Source of the DNA: Prevotella sp.
Lineage (GTDB): Bacteria; Bacteroidota; Bacteroidia; Bacteroidales; Bacteroidaceae
Length of the DNA: 64,000 nucleotides
Direction of reading: 5' to 3'
Assembly: GCA_016290175.1 (NCBI GenBank)
Contig: JAEETD010000004.1
Span: forward strand, 1 to 64,000
Position numbers and translations under genes: made by a program. Under the pieces are notes generated by a model that saw only the letters and a list, made by a program, of their open reading frames with translations, was not told the origin of the DNA and did no database searches. Below are positions 34,253-43,882 of the stretch, one piece after another; position 1 is the stretch's first letter, and every line of letters starts with the position of its first letter.

Positions 34253-34945
34253 TTATAGGTGGAACTCATCAGCAGCATCCTCGAGCTGCAGACCGTGAAG
34301 ATCCAGTTTCTCAGGCTCCTTCCAACGGCTGTACTCAAAGGTCTCCATCTCCTCCCTGGGCTTGTTGATCGTGCGATAGACCAATGAGTCAGGACCCAGT
34401 TTCACCAGTTCATAGAGGTTAAGTTCTTCCTCGTCGCCACCGCCATCACGCTGTGAGAGGATTTCCAAACGACCGTTGAAGATCTTCCACGTCTTGTAGA
34501 TGATGCTGCTCTGTTCGATGCTCTCAGCCACACCGCCTTCCTTGATGCGGATACCGACCTCAGAACTGCCATCGATGGGATTTGGCATCACCCAGTCGCC
34601 AAGCAGATCATTCTGATTGATCACAATAACAGCCTCCGAACCGGTTGCATTGGGGAGCACGGCGATACGATCGCCTACCCCCAGACCGCCAAATACCTGA
34701 CCTGCCTCTATGGCATTCGTGATACTCAACACCAGCGTATCGCCATTATCACGCAGCAATTGAAGGGTGTTCATAGCTGTACCGTCTCCACAGAGACCAT
34801 ACAAGGTCTTGTCGGTAGGGATCACATTGACTGCAGAGGTGTCTTCCTCATCTTGCACAACCTGCTGTTGCTGGCCTCCGCCACCACAACTCATCATGAT
34901 GGTCATACTGGCTGTTGCCACATAAAAAAACAATTTCTTTCTCAT
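34253..34945 (-). CDS. Lipocalin-like lipoprotein
   Basis: Lipoprotein signal MTIMMSCGGGG; GDWVMPN...GIRIKEGGVAESI pattern typical of lipocalin-like Bacteroidales lipoproteins. Confidence 0.55.
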   Translation of the reverse strand: MRKKLFFYVATASMTIMMSCGGGGQQQQVVQDEEDTSAVNVIPTDKTLYGLCGDGTAMNTLQLLRDNGDTLVLSITNAIEAGQVFGGLGVGDRIAVLPNATGSEAVIVINQNDLLGDWVMPNPIDGSSEVGIRIKEGGVAESIEQSSIIYKTWKIFNGRLEILSQRDGGGDEEELNLYELVKLGPDSLVYRTINKPREEMETFEYSRWKEPEKLDLHGLQLEDAADEFHL

Positions 34946-34957
34946 ATATCTTTCTTT

Positions 34958-35821
34958 TTACTTTTCGCTTGCCTTTGCTTCATCCCAAAGTTTCTCCATT
35001 TCTTCTAACGTCATCGTATTCAACGGCTTACCCATCTTGATGCTATGCTCCTCGATATAGTTGAAACGGTTGATAAACTTCCGGTTGGTCATCTCCAGCG
35101 CATTGTCGGGATTCAGTTTATAGAGTCGGCCGGCATTGATCACGGCAAAGAGGAAATCACCGAATTCTTTCGTCGAACGTTCTTTGTCATCACGGTTCAG
35201 TTCCACCTCCAGTTCGTCGATCTCCTCACGGACCTTTTTCCACACATCCCGACGATCCTCCCAGTCGAAACCCACATTACGGGCCTTGTCCTGAATCCGG
35301 TAGGCCTTGATGATACTGGGCAATGCCTCCGGCACCCCCGAGAGCACGCTCTTATTACCATCCTTCTCCTTCAGTTTGATCTGCTCCCAATTCTCCAGCA
35401 CCTGCGTCACAGTCGTCACTTTAGATTCACCAGATTCTCTGGAATTGTCTAGTTCCTCCGGCACATATGGCAGCGGTTTGGGCTCTTCGGCATCGATCTG
35501 AGAGGGATGATACACATGCGGATGGCGGGTGATCATCTTCTTGGTAAGGGCATTGCAGACATCCGCCATATCAAACTGCCCTTTCTCTTCGGCAATCTTC
35601 GCATAGAAGCAGATATGCAGCAACACATCGCCCAGTTCCTTACAGATGTCATGCACATCGTCCTTGATGATGGCATCGCAGAGTTCGTAGGTCTCTTCGA
35701 TGGTATTGGGTCTCAGGCTCTCGTTCGTCTGTTTCTTGTCCCAAGGGCAATTGGCTCTCAACGCATCAAGCACATCAAGAAACCGCCCAAAAGCCTGCAT
35801 TTTTTCTTCTTTTGAGTGCAT
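34958..35821 (-). CDS. mazG: Nucleoside triphosphate pyrophosphohydrolase MazG
   Basis: LRANCPWDKKQTNESLRPNTIEETYEL; KELGDVLLHICFYAKIAEEKG. Confidence 0.95.
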   Translation of the reverse strand: MHSKEEKMQAFGRFLDVLDALRANCPWDKKQTNESLRPNTIEETYELCDAIIKDDVHDICKELGDVLLHICFYAKIAEEKGQFDMADVCNALTKKMITRHPHVYHPSQIDAEEPKPLPYVPEELDNSRESGESKVTTVTQVLENWEQIKLKEKDGNKSVLSGVPEALPSIIKAYRIQDKARNVGFDWEDRRDVWKKVREEIDELEVELNRDDKERSTKEFGDFLFAVINAGRLYKLNPDNALEMTNRKFINRFNYIEEHSIKMGKPLNTMTLEEMEKLWDEAKASEK

Positions 35822-35854
35822 AATCTTTAAATATTTGGGGCAAAGATACGAAAT

Positions 35855-35889
35855 AATTCATAATTCATAATGCATAATTCGTAATATTT
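35855..35889. repeat. Heptad array upstream of the mazG promoter
   Basis: AATTCAT AATTCAT AATGCAT AATTCGT AATATTT; minus-strand -7 box TATCTTTGC at 35840-35848, spacer ATTTCG. Confidence 0.85.
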
Positions 35890-35954
35890 TTATAATTTTG
35901 CAGCGATTTTTTGAGATTTTACTGTTTTTGAGCATAGAAATAACAAATAAACAT

Positions 35955-38684
35955 ATGGAATTAGCAAGCAAATACGACCCGAAAGAGGTCGAAGGCAAAT
36001 GGTACCAGTATTGGCTGGACCACAAACTTTTCTCGAGTAAGCCCGACGGACGCGAGCCCTATACCATCGTGATTCCGCCACCCAACGTGACCGGTGTGCT
36101 TCACATGGGACACATGTTGAACAACACCATACAGGATATCCTCATACGCCGGGCCCGTATGGAGGGAAAGAACGCCCTCTGGGTGCCCGGCACCGACCAC
36201 GCCTCCATCGCTACTGAGGCAAAGGTGGTGAAGAAACTCGCTGAGCAGGGCATCAAGAAGCGCGACCTCACCCGTGAGCAATTCTTAAAGCACGCCTGGG
36301 AATGGACTGACGAGCACGGCGGCATCATCCTCAAGCAGTTGCGCCGTCTGGGTGCCAGCTGCGACTGGGACCGTACCGCCTTCACGATGGATGAGAAGCG
36401 TTCCCAGAGCGTCATAAAGGTCTTCGTCGACCTTTATAACAAGGGCCTCATCTATCGCGGCCTGCGTATGGTGAACTGGGATCCGAAGGCCCTCACAGCC
36501 CTCTCTACCGAGGAGGTCATCTATCGTGAGGAGCAGAGCCACCTCTTCCATCTGAAATACTATGTGGCCGACCTGAAAGCCCTCGACAACGAGGAGGCCC
36601 TGAAGGCCGGAGGCAATGTCATCCACAAGGATGCCAAGGGCTACTACGCCGTTGTGGCCACCACCCGTCCTGAGACCATCATGGGCGATACCGCCATGTG
36701 TATCAACCCCAAGGACCCGAAGAACCAGTGGCTCAAGGGCCGGAAGGTCATCGTGCCTCTCGTGAACCGCGTGATCCCCGTTATCGAAGACCGCTACGTG
36801 GATATCGAGTTCGGTACGGGCTGTCTGAAAGTGACACCTGCCCACGATACCAACGACTATATGCTGGGTAAGACCCATAACCTCGAGACCATCGACATCT
36901 TCAACCCCGATGGCACCATCTCCGAACAAAGCCCCATCTACGTGGGTATGGACCGCATGGACTGCCGCAAGCAGATTGCAAAGGATCTGCAGGAGGCTGG
37001 TCTCATGGAGAAGATCGAGGACTACGTCAACAAGGTCGGTTACTCTGAGCGCAACCCTGACACCGCGATCGAGCCCCGTCTCTCGCTGCAGTGGTTCCTC
37101 AACATGAAGCACTTTGCAGACATCGCTCTGCCCCCCGTGCTCAACGGTGAACTGAAATTCTATCCGCAGAAATACGTCAACACCTATAAGAACTGGCTGG
37201 AGAACATCCAGGACTGGTGCATCTCACGTCAGCTGTGGTGGGGACACCGCATCCCGGCATATTTCTATTCGGACAACTCCGAGAACGCTGAGTGTTCCGA
37301 TAATTTCGTGGTTGCCGAGACCGCCGAGAAGGCCCTCGAGCTCGCTCGTGAGAAGAGCGGCAATGCCAACCTCCAGCTCTCTGACCTCCATCAGGAAGAG
37401 GATGCCCTCGACACATGGTTTTCCTCATGGCTATGGCCTATTTCGTTGTTTGATGGCATCAACAATCCCGGCAACGAGGAACTGAAATACTATTATCCCA
37501 CCAACGTCCTCGTGACGGGTCCTGACATCATCTTCTTCTGGGTATCCCGTATGATCATGTCCGGCTACGAGTATGTGGGTGACATGCCGTTCAGAAGCGT
37601 CTACTTCACAGGTATCGTCCGCGATAAACTCGGCCGCAAGATGTCGAAGTCATTAGGCAACTCTCCCGACCCCATCGAGCTCATCGAGAAGTTCGGTGCC
37701 GACGGTGTGCGTATGGGTATGATGCTCTCCGCACCAGCAGGCAACGACATCCTCTTCGACGAAACCCTCTGCGAGCAAGGCCGCAACTTCAACAATAAGA
37801 TCTGGAATGCCTTCCGTCTTGTGAAGGGCTGGAAGGTCGCAGACATCGAGCAGTCGGAGGCCGGTAAGATTGCCACCTCGTGGTTCGAGGCCAAGCTCCA
37901 CCAGACCAGTGCCGAAGTCGATGATCTCTTCAAGAAATTCCGCATCTCAGAGGCCCTGATGGCTGTCTACAAACTCTTCTGGGACGAGTTCTCAAGCTGG
38001 TATCTCGAGATGGTGAAGCCCGCCTATATCAACGGTGAGGCGCAGCCCATCGACCGCGAGACCTACGACAAGACCCTCGAGTTCTTCGAGATCCTGCTGA
38101 AGATGCTCCATCCGTTCATGCCGTTCATTACCGAGGAACTCTGGCAGCACCTCTACGACCGCAAGGATGGCGAGTCAATCATGCGCGACAGTCTGACACT
38201 CCCCGCTCCTACTGAGGCCGATGAGAAACTGGCTGCCCAGATTGAGAATGTCAAGCAGATCGTCTCGGGTGTGCGTATGGTACGTTCGTCGAAGAATATC
38301 GCCCCGAAGGAGCAACTCGAGCTGCAGGTAGTGGGACAAAACGACTACGAAGCCTTCAACGCCGTGATCACCAAGATGGCCAACCTCAGTGCTATCAACG
38401 TGGTAGCTGAGAAAGACGCCACCGCTGCTGCCTTCATGGTAGGCACCGACGAGTTTGCAGTGCCCCTGGGCAATATGATCGATGTCGACGCTGAGATTGC
38501 CAAGATGGAGGCTCAGCTGCAGCACCTCGAAGGTTTCCTGGCCGGCATCAAGAAGAAGCTCTCCAACGAGCGCTTCGTGCAGAATGCCCCCGAGGCCGTT
38601 GTCGCCCTCGAGCGTAAGAAGCAGAGCGACTCCGAAGAGAAGATCGCCGCCCTCAAGGAAAGTATCGCAGCGCTGAGAAAGTAA
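35955..38684 (+). CDS. valS: Valyl-tRNA synthetase
   Basis: [37 protein letters not shown]. Start moved from the track to [20 protein letters not shown]. Confidence 0.97.
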   Translation: MELASKYDPKEVEGKWYQYWLDHKLFSSKPDGREPYTIVIPPPNVTGVLHMGHMLNNTIQDILIRRARMEGKNALWVPGTDHASIATEAKVVKKLAEQGIKKRDLTREQFLKHAWEWTDEHGGIILKQLRRLGASCDWDRTAFTMDEKRSQSVIKVFVDLYNKGLIYRGLRMVNWDPKALTALSTEEVIYREEQSHLFHLKYYVADLKALDNEEALKAGGNVIHKDAKGYYAVVATTRPETIMGDTAMCINPKDPKNQWLKGRKVIVPLVNRVIPVIEDRYVDIEFGTGCLKVTPAHDTNDYMLGKTHNLETIDIFNPDGTISEQSPIYVGMDRMDCRKQIAKDLQEAGLMEKIEDYVNKVGYSERNPDTAIEPRLSLQWFLNMKHFADIALPPVLNGELKFYPQKYVNTYKNWLENIQDWCISRQLWWGHRIPAYFYSDNSENAECSDNFVVAETAEKALELAREKSGNANLQLSDLHQEEDALDTWFSSWLWPISLFDGINNPGNEELKYYYPTNVLVTGPDIIFFWVSRMIMSGYEYVGDMPFRSVYFTGIVRDKLGRKMSKSLGNSPDPIELIEKFGADGVRMGMMLSAPAGNDILFDETLCEQGRNFNNKIWNAFRLVKGWKVADIEQSEAGKIATSWFEAKLHQTSAEVDDLFKKFRISEALMAVYKLFWDEFSSWYLEMVKPAYINGEAQPIDRETYDKTLEFFEILLKMLHPFMPFITEELWQHLYDRKDGESIMRDSLTLPAPTEADEKLAAQIENVKQIVSGVRMVRSSKNIAPKEQLELQVVGQNDYEAFNAVITKMANLSAINVVAEKDATAAAFMVGTDEFAVPLGNMIDVDAEIAKMEAQLQHLEGFLAGIKKKLSNERFVQNAPEAVVALERKKQSDSEEKIAALKESIAALRK

Positions 38685-38702
38685 ACTTCAACCGCTCAAT
38701 AG

Positions 38703-38731
38703 AAAAGCCTCGGAACATCTCCGAGGCTTTT
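38703..38731. terminator. Bidirectional terminator between valS and OmpA gene
   Basis: AAAAGCCTCGG-AACATCT-CCGAGGCTTTT. Confidence 0.85.
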
Positions 38732-38736
38732 TCCAT

Positions 38737-38757
38737 TAATACTATTCACTTTTCACT
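38737..38757. repeat. Short heptad array overlapping the OmpA gene stop codon
   Basis: TAATACT ATTCACT TTTCACT; the stop codon (reverse complement of 38753-38755) lies inside the array. Confidence 0.65.
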
Positions 38758-40033
38758 TCTTTATAAACTCCACTCTGCGATTCTTCGCCCTTCCGGCATC
38801 GGTCTTGTTATCAGCCACAGGCTCGTGCGAGCCCTTGCCCACAGCACGCATGTTGAAGGGGTCGCAGCCTAAACCCTCGAGGGCCTTCACCACAGCCTCA
38901 GCACGCTGCTGAGAGAGCGGGTCGTTCACGGCGTCAGAGCCCTGATTGTCGGTATGGCCCTGCACCTCGAAACGTGCGCTCGGGTTCTTCTTCATATAGT
39001 CGGCCACCTTCTGGATCTCCGCCATCGACTCCGGCTTCAGCGTTGCCTTGCCCGTCTCAAAGAGGATGTTGTTCGTCACGAACTTACCCGTCTCGGCAAT
39101 GGCCTTCTCAACGGCCGACATATCTGTAGCATTACGCTCATAGAGTTCAACGGCACCCTTGGCAATGACCACATTCTTAATATAGGTAGGTCTAGGACCA
39201 CCGCTGGAGAACCATGTAACCCATCCTGCACCTGGCTTGGCATTAGGCACATTGATCACACGCCTGCCGTCGATATAGAACTTGATGGCTCGCTTGTTAA
39301 ACGAGAGAGCATAGTGATGCCAGCGGCCATCATTATTTGTTGTACTTTCCGCAGAACTTGCGTTTCCATCTTTATTGGTGAAAGAGGGCTCTGAGGTCAG
39401 GCAATAGTCACAATGGTATGATTGTTTATCGCTACAAAAACCATAGGTAATAGTAAACAACTCATGGTCACGAGGCGAATCCTCGTGCATGATATCAAGT
39501 TCTATATTAGAGCAGCCATCTTTTGGCCTGTCATCATATAACATATCATACTCAATGGTGAACACATCGCCTAAGTAGTTCTTGATGCCACCCTTGACAA
39601 GCGGAGCAATCCAAGAATCACGCTGATCCATCTCGATACACTTCGCGCCATTAACACTGGCCACCTCAGCATTTCCTCTGACGAGATCCCATTTAGAGGG
39701 GAACTCACCTACCTGCTCATTAGCGAAGTCATCCTCGAACATCACGACTGAACCACGAACAAAGTCGTTCTTCACATTCTTGGTGTCGTTTTGATAATCA
39801 TCCACTGCCTCGGCATCGCCATCATCACCCGCGTTCTTGCTCTTTTTCTTGCCATCGAGCACGTTGTCCATCGCGTCGTTTGTCTCGCGAGAGACTTTGT
39901 CCTCTACTTTACGCTCAACGGCATTCTTGGCAGCATTCACGGCACGGTCTTTCAATCGGCCCAAGATGCCCTGTGCATCAGCATTCACAGCGAATGCCAA
40001 CATCACGATCAAAGTTACAACTAGTTTTTTCAT
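38753..40033 (-). CDS. OmpA family protein with central concanavalin/LamG-like region
   Basis: C-terminal OmpA motif FEVQGHTDNQGSDAVNDPLSQQRAEAVVKAL and NRRVEF; central WHHYALSFNKRAIKFYIDG. Confidence 0.88.
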   Translation of the reverse strand: MKKLVVTLIVMLAFAVNADAQGILGRLKDRAVNAAKNAVERKVEDKVSRETNDAMDNVLDGKKKSKNAGDDGDAEAVDDYQNDTKNVKNDFVRGSVVMFEDDFANEQVGEFPSKWDLVRGNAEVASVNGAKCIEMDQRDSWIAPLVKGGIKNYLGDVFTIEYDMLYDDRPKDGCSNIELDIMHEDSPRDHELFTITYGFCSDKQSYHCDYCLTSEPSFTNKDGNASSAESTTNNDGRWHHYALSFNKRAIKFYIDGRRVINVPNAKPGAGWVTWFSSGGPRPTYIKNVVIAKGAVELYERNATDMSAVEKAIAETGKFVTNNILFETGKATLKPESMAEIQKVADYMKKNPSARFEVQGHTDNQGSDAVNDPLSQQRAEAVVKALEGLGCDPFNMRAVGKGSHEPVADNKTDAGRAKNRRVEFIKK

Positions 40034-40038
40034 ACAAT

Positions 40039-41529
40039 TCATAATTTAAAAATATCATCTTTGTTTATTTGAACCACATTTTTGTCGAACATGAACCGGT
40101 ATTCCTCTGAATCCTTCCCCGAATCCTTATAGAGCGAGGCTTTGGGCCATCGTTCCTTCAGCCTCTCCCTCGTCTTCTCCGACATCTTGCCACGGATGTC
40201 GAGCCGCTCGAATTTCACGTCGAAGAACCATTCTGGCAACGTCACTTCGTCAATAAATTCCAGTTCCAACGTTTCAATGCGTTTCAGTTGTCTCAGCACC
40301 TCCGGCACCTCCTTCACGCGGAGATTAATCTCCCCTTTATCGTTCAGCTTCTTCAGTTGGTTCAGCGTCTCCTCGTCGGTTTCCGTCACGCGCACCATCC
40401 AACCGATCTTCGGCACCACCATATTCGTTTCTTCGTCCTCCTGAGAGCCTACGAATCCCGCCCAGAGCTCCATAGGCGTCTCGCTGAGCAACATGCCAGT
40501 TGTACGATCAATCATCTGGTATTTGAAGGGCGTGCGCACCATCTCTGACTCCATCTCCTTGGTATGAGCCACCTTGTCGAGCGTCTTTCCGCTATCGTCG
40601 GGAAACAGTTTCAGCATCCATCCGTCGAGCTGCGTCGGCTTCCTGAAATCGCAGGCACCACCTTGCATCGCGTCAGGACGGTTCTGCTTCACCATGCTCT
40701 TCCAAAACTGTTGGTTGGGCCTGCCCTCGGCAGTGTTCACAAACGCTGTCAGAATCGGCTCCAGACTCTTAGTCCACTCTTCGAGACCGTATGCGCCCAG
40801 CTTTTTTACCTTCTCCATCACCTTCCGCCAGTCGTCGGGCGTGCCCTGCAGCGTGATGCTGGGGATACCGCAGGCCATATATATCACCACATATTCGAAG
40901 TACGACTTCATTGCATCCATCAGCGTGATCTGCGAGGCCACGCGCTCTGTCAGACCCGTTGTCGAGAAGTCAGCGGTGATGGTCTTGGCAACGTTGCCTT
41001 GGGTCCAGCGTTCTATCTGCGAAGTAAAACCACCTATCAGCATCGGCCAGTCAGCCTCTTCCGACAGCACATCCTTGTCCGACTCCACCACAAGACTCAT
41101 CTTGCCGTCATGATCCACTATTTGTGGTCGCAACGCCTCAGCGTGGGCATTCACATAGCGCGCAAAGCCCTGACTGATCAGCAGCCATATCATATCGGGC
41201 GACAGCGTCACCGACTTATGCTGGGCATATGCCTTCACAATGCAGCGGAAAAAGGCGTCCTGGCCGTGATATACCAATTTATTCTCGTCAGCAAAACTAC
41301 TGGCAATGATGTGGTGCGCCTCATACCCCACATGATCGTCGACTATCAGCCGCTTGGCCAGATACTTTCCATCGTGGGTATAGAAATTCTGATTCACCTC
41401 CTTCAGGTTCTCATCCACTACAAACGAAATGCTTCCCTTACTCTGCGCAAGGATCTTCGCGTCAGCAGCCCAGCCCGATAACACACTGAGAGCCAGCAAA
41501 ATGGTTAGTATGGTTTTTAATTTATTCAT
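40039..41529 (-). CDS. DUF4419 domain secreted protein
   Basis: Signal peptide; SPDMIWLLISQGFARYVN...WPMLIGGFTSQI...GGACDF pattern. Confidence 0.75.
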   Translation of the reverse strand: MNKLKTILTILLALSVLSGWAADAKILAQSKGSISFVVDENLKEVNQNFYTHDGKYLAKRLIVDDHVGYEAHHIIASSFADENKLVYHGQDAFFRCIVKAYAQHKSVTLSPDMIWLLISQGFARYVNAHAEALRPQIVDHDGKMSLVVESDKDVLSEEADWPMLIGGFTSQIERWTQGNVAKTITADFSTTGLTERVASQITLMDAMKSYFEYVVIYMACGIPSITLQGTPDDWRKVMEKVKKLGAYGLEEWTKSLEPILTAFVNTAEGRPNQQFWKSMVKQNRPDAMQGGACDFRKPTQLDGWMLKLFPDDSGKTLDKVAHTKEMESEMVRTPFKYQMIDRTTGMLLSETPMELWAGFVGSQEDEETNMVVPKIGWMVRVTETDEETLNQLKKLNDKGEINLRVKEVPEVLRQLKRIETLELEFIDEVTLPEWFFDVKFERLDIRGKMSEKTRERLKERWPKASLYKDSGKDSEEYRFMFDKNVVQINKDDIFKL

Positions 41530-41678
41530 ATAACTATTAATTGGTTGCAAATATACGCATTATTTCTGAAACCTCCAAATTTTCGCAAGAAAAAAGCACA
41601 GCAATAAAAGCACTTTCCATCTTACCTTATTGACGATGGATTTCTTATAAAGTTTAATTAGAATTACAGGATCAGAGT

Positions 41679-41826
41679 TAGTCATTTAGTCATTTAGTCA
41701 TTTAGTCAAAATGATTTTCGGTTTTGGTCATTATATCAACTATAGTATAAATATATATATATTTATACTATAGTTGTAGATTTTAACGTTTTTCCAAACG
41801 CAAATGACTAAATGACTAAATGACTA
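41679..41826. repeat. Inverted octamer arrays flanking a perfect 40-bp palindrome
   Basis: (TAGTCATT)x3.75 at 41679-41708, palindrome CAACTATAGTATAAATATATATATATTTATACTATAGTTG at 41737-41776, (AATGACTA)x3 at 41803-41826. Confidence 0.9.
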
Positions 41827-41894
41827 GATTTTTGTGATTTTCTTGCTATTAAAATCACTGCGTGTTTTTTTGCGTGCTTTTTGAGCGATATAAT

Positions 41895-42060
41895 TTGGAA
41901 GTGCTTTGAAATTTTCGTACCTTTGCACTGTCGACAAAAAAAGGCGAAATTTGCGGCCTAACTGGGTAACAAAAATTTCCTGGCGCACGGACATGTGTTT
42001 CCCAGGCATGGCACAAAAATGAGCCCGACGAGTGTTCTTTGAAATATTGATACAAAATAA
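41895..42060 (+). promoter_or_regulatory. Consensus promoter and boxA-like leader without a downstream ORF
   Basis: TTTG-N20-TACCTTTGCAC, CCTGG...CCAGG hairpin (41979-42006) and GTTCTTTGA (42034-42042), as in the rRNA leader of this window. Confidence 0.55.
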
Positions 42061-42063
42061 AAA

Positions 42064-42094
42064 CCGCACCACTGCCGGGACGACAGCAATGCGG
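42064..42094 (-). terminator. Terminator downstream of DUF4293 gene
   Basis: Minus strand 11-bp stem CCGCATTGCTG/CAGTGGTGCGG with G-U pairs, followed by TTTTTATTTT. Confidence 0.75.
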
Positions 42095-42120
42095 AAAAAA
42101 AACAGTAATGAGCTGTATTT

Positions 42121-42582
42121 CTATCGGATACGATCGAGCGAGCGGACGAGTTTCTCGTCAGCACGGATGGCACGACGGGCCATCAGATAGAGGATGAGAG
42201 CGATGACGGGCAGCACGGCAGGCCACTCAGGACGGAACTCAACAGCGCCCCACGACTTGTTGCCAGCCATCTGACCTACGACAAAGAAGCAGACATACCA
42301 TCCCACGATAAGCAAAGCGTTGAGGGCACAGAAGAGGGCCTGCGCCTTACGGTTGCGATAGATGAAGATGGTATAGGTGCCGAGGGCTGCGGTAGGCAGC
42401 AGGATGGCCATCAGCGGCCACACATCGAAATGACGCTTGCCGATGGGATCGGTAAACCAGAGGTTGTAGACGCGAGCCACATCTACCCCACTGAGGTTGA
42501 AGGCGCCAATCTGCATACACAGACAAATGACCGTCAGAATGACGGCCACTATCAGATAAACGGTCTGTTTACGTTGCCACAT
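42121..42582 (-). CDS. DUF4293 membrane protein
   Basis: MWQRKQTVYLIVAVILTVICL start; four TMs. Confidence 0.8.
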   Translation of the reverse strand: MWQRKQTVYLIVAVILTVICLCMQIGAFNLSGVDVARVYNLWFTDPIGKRHFDVWPLMAILLPTAALGTYTIFIYRNRKAQALFCALNALLIVGWYVCFFVVGQMAGNKSWGAVEFRPEWPAVLPVIALILYLMARRAIRADEKLVRSLDRIR

Positions 42583-42603
42583 AAGAACAGGAGCCTAACG
42601 TGA

Positions 42604-42942
42604 TTAATCGTACATCTGATTATTCTCACGCGAGGGATCACGCCAGTAGACCTTATCCTCGATGAACTCTTGTGTTGCCAGCAGTGAGGGCTTCGGCAAC
42701 TTCTCGTAATAGCGTGAGATCTCAATCTGCTCGCGGTTCTCGAACACCTCCTCGAGAGAGTCGTTGTAAGAAGCAAACTCAGCCAGTTTCTTGGAGAGGT
42801 CCTCCTTGATCTGAGCGCTGATCTGATTGGCACGCTTGGCGATGATGGCCACACTCTCGTAGATATTGTCGGTATCCTTGCAGAGGTCCATAATGTTGCG
42901 GGTCACGGTATTAACCGGTGCTTTTGATTTCTTGTAATCCAT
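42604..42942 (-). CDS. rpoZ: DNA-directed RNA polymerase subunit omega, Bacteroidetes type
   Basis: NIYESVAIIAKRANQISAQIKEDLSKKLAEF. Confidence 0.85.
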   Translation of the reverse strand: MDYKKSKAPVNTVTRNIMDLCKDTDNIYESVAIIAKRANQISAQIKEDLSKKLAEFASYNDSLEEVFENREQIEISRYYEKLPKPSLLATQEFIEDKVYWRDPSRENNQMYD

Positions 42943-42947
42943 ATTTC

Positions 42948-43775
42948 TTAATCCTTAATAACTTTCTTACATTTGGTGATGAACTTCTCGGCAGTGCGCA
43001 CGTCCTTCGAATCAGGAAACTCGTTGATGAAGCCGTAGCACTCGTCCTCGGCATCGCGGTAACGGTCGAGGCGGCGGTCCTCAGTGCTGTTCTCTGCCAG
43101 TTCGAACTTACTCTTCATGATGAGCAGAGCGAACTTCTCACGGATAGAGCAGAAGGGATAAGACTTCAGCGCATTCTGGGCCGTGATGATGCATGAGGTA
43201 TAGTTGCTCTCGTCGTTCTTGTTGATATTGCCGAAATAGCCACCGAGGTTATAGTAGAGCTCGGCAGAGAGATACTCCTTCATGATGAGCTTGTCCTGCA
43301 ACTCGTAGAGTCGCTTCTGGGCAGCAGGACGCAGCTTGGAATCAGGATAGAGATCGAGGAAGTTCTGGTAGGCATTGATGGCGCCGACGGTGGGTGTCTG
43401 GTCGAGACGGGGCTCAGGGGCACTCTCGTAAAGCGCCTGACCCACGTAATAGGCGGCTGCCTCGGCATAAATACCACGGGGATAGCTGCTGCCATACTTC
43501 TTGAAAGTGGCGGAAGCAGCCTCGAAATCGCCGTTGCAATACTGCGCCATACCAAGCATATAGAGACTCTCCTGAGCCTCGTCGCTGGCCTTCTTGACGG
43601 TCACGAGCTGTTCAAGCAAGACAGATGCCTGCTGGAACTTATTATTGGCGAAGGCCTCCTTGGCATACTCATACTTGTAGCTGTCGTCAGCCGACTTGTA
43701 GACCCTGTTGAATTCACCTGCACAGCTGCTCAGAAACAGCATCGCGCACGAACCTATTATGATACTTTTCTTCAT
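42948..43775 (-). CDS. bamD: Outer membrane assembly lipoprotein BamD
   Basis: Lipobox LFLSSCAGEF; TPR YEYAKEAFANNKFQQASVLLEQL; AINAYQNFLDLYPDS. Start moved from the track. Confidence 0.92.
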   Translation of the reverse strand: MKKSIIIGSCAMLFLSSCAGEFNRVYKSADDSYKYEYAKEAFANNKFQQASVLLEQLVTVKKASDEAQESLYMLGMAQYCNGDFEAASATFKKYGSSYPRGIYAEAAAYYVGQALYESAPEPRLDQTPTVGAINAYQNFLDLYPDSKLRPAAQKRLYELQDKLIMKEYLSAELYYNLGGYFGNINKNDESNYTSCIITAQNALKSYPFCSIREKFALLIMKSKFELAENSTEDRRLDRYRDAEDECYGFINEFPDSKDVRTAEKFITKCKKVIKD

Positions 43776-43831
43776 ATCGGGGTGCAAAGTTACGATTTTT
43801 CGGCAAAATAACAAAGTTTTTTTTCAAATTT

Positions 43832-43859
43832 ATGAATTCTGGGCTCGGAATTATGAATT
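43832..43859. repeat. Degenerate heptad array upstream of the uvrB promoter
   Basis: ATGAATT CTGGGCT CGGAATT ATGAATT, then ATTTCG, then TATCTTTGC. Confidence 0.65.
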
Positions 43860-43882
43860 ATTTCGTATCTTTGCACTTTGTT

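Noticed and set aside
41679-41826. CRISPR array or dif site interpretation of the octamer/palindrome element
   Set aside because: Units are 8 bp without spacers and there are no cas genes; the palindrome does not match the XerC/XerD 11-6-11 arrangement by eye.
41824-42173. Short minus-strand ORFs (60-82 aa) in the gene-free region
   Set aside because: No recognisable protein features; they run through the promoter, leader and terminator signals.
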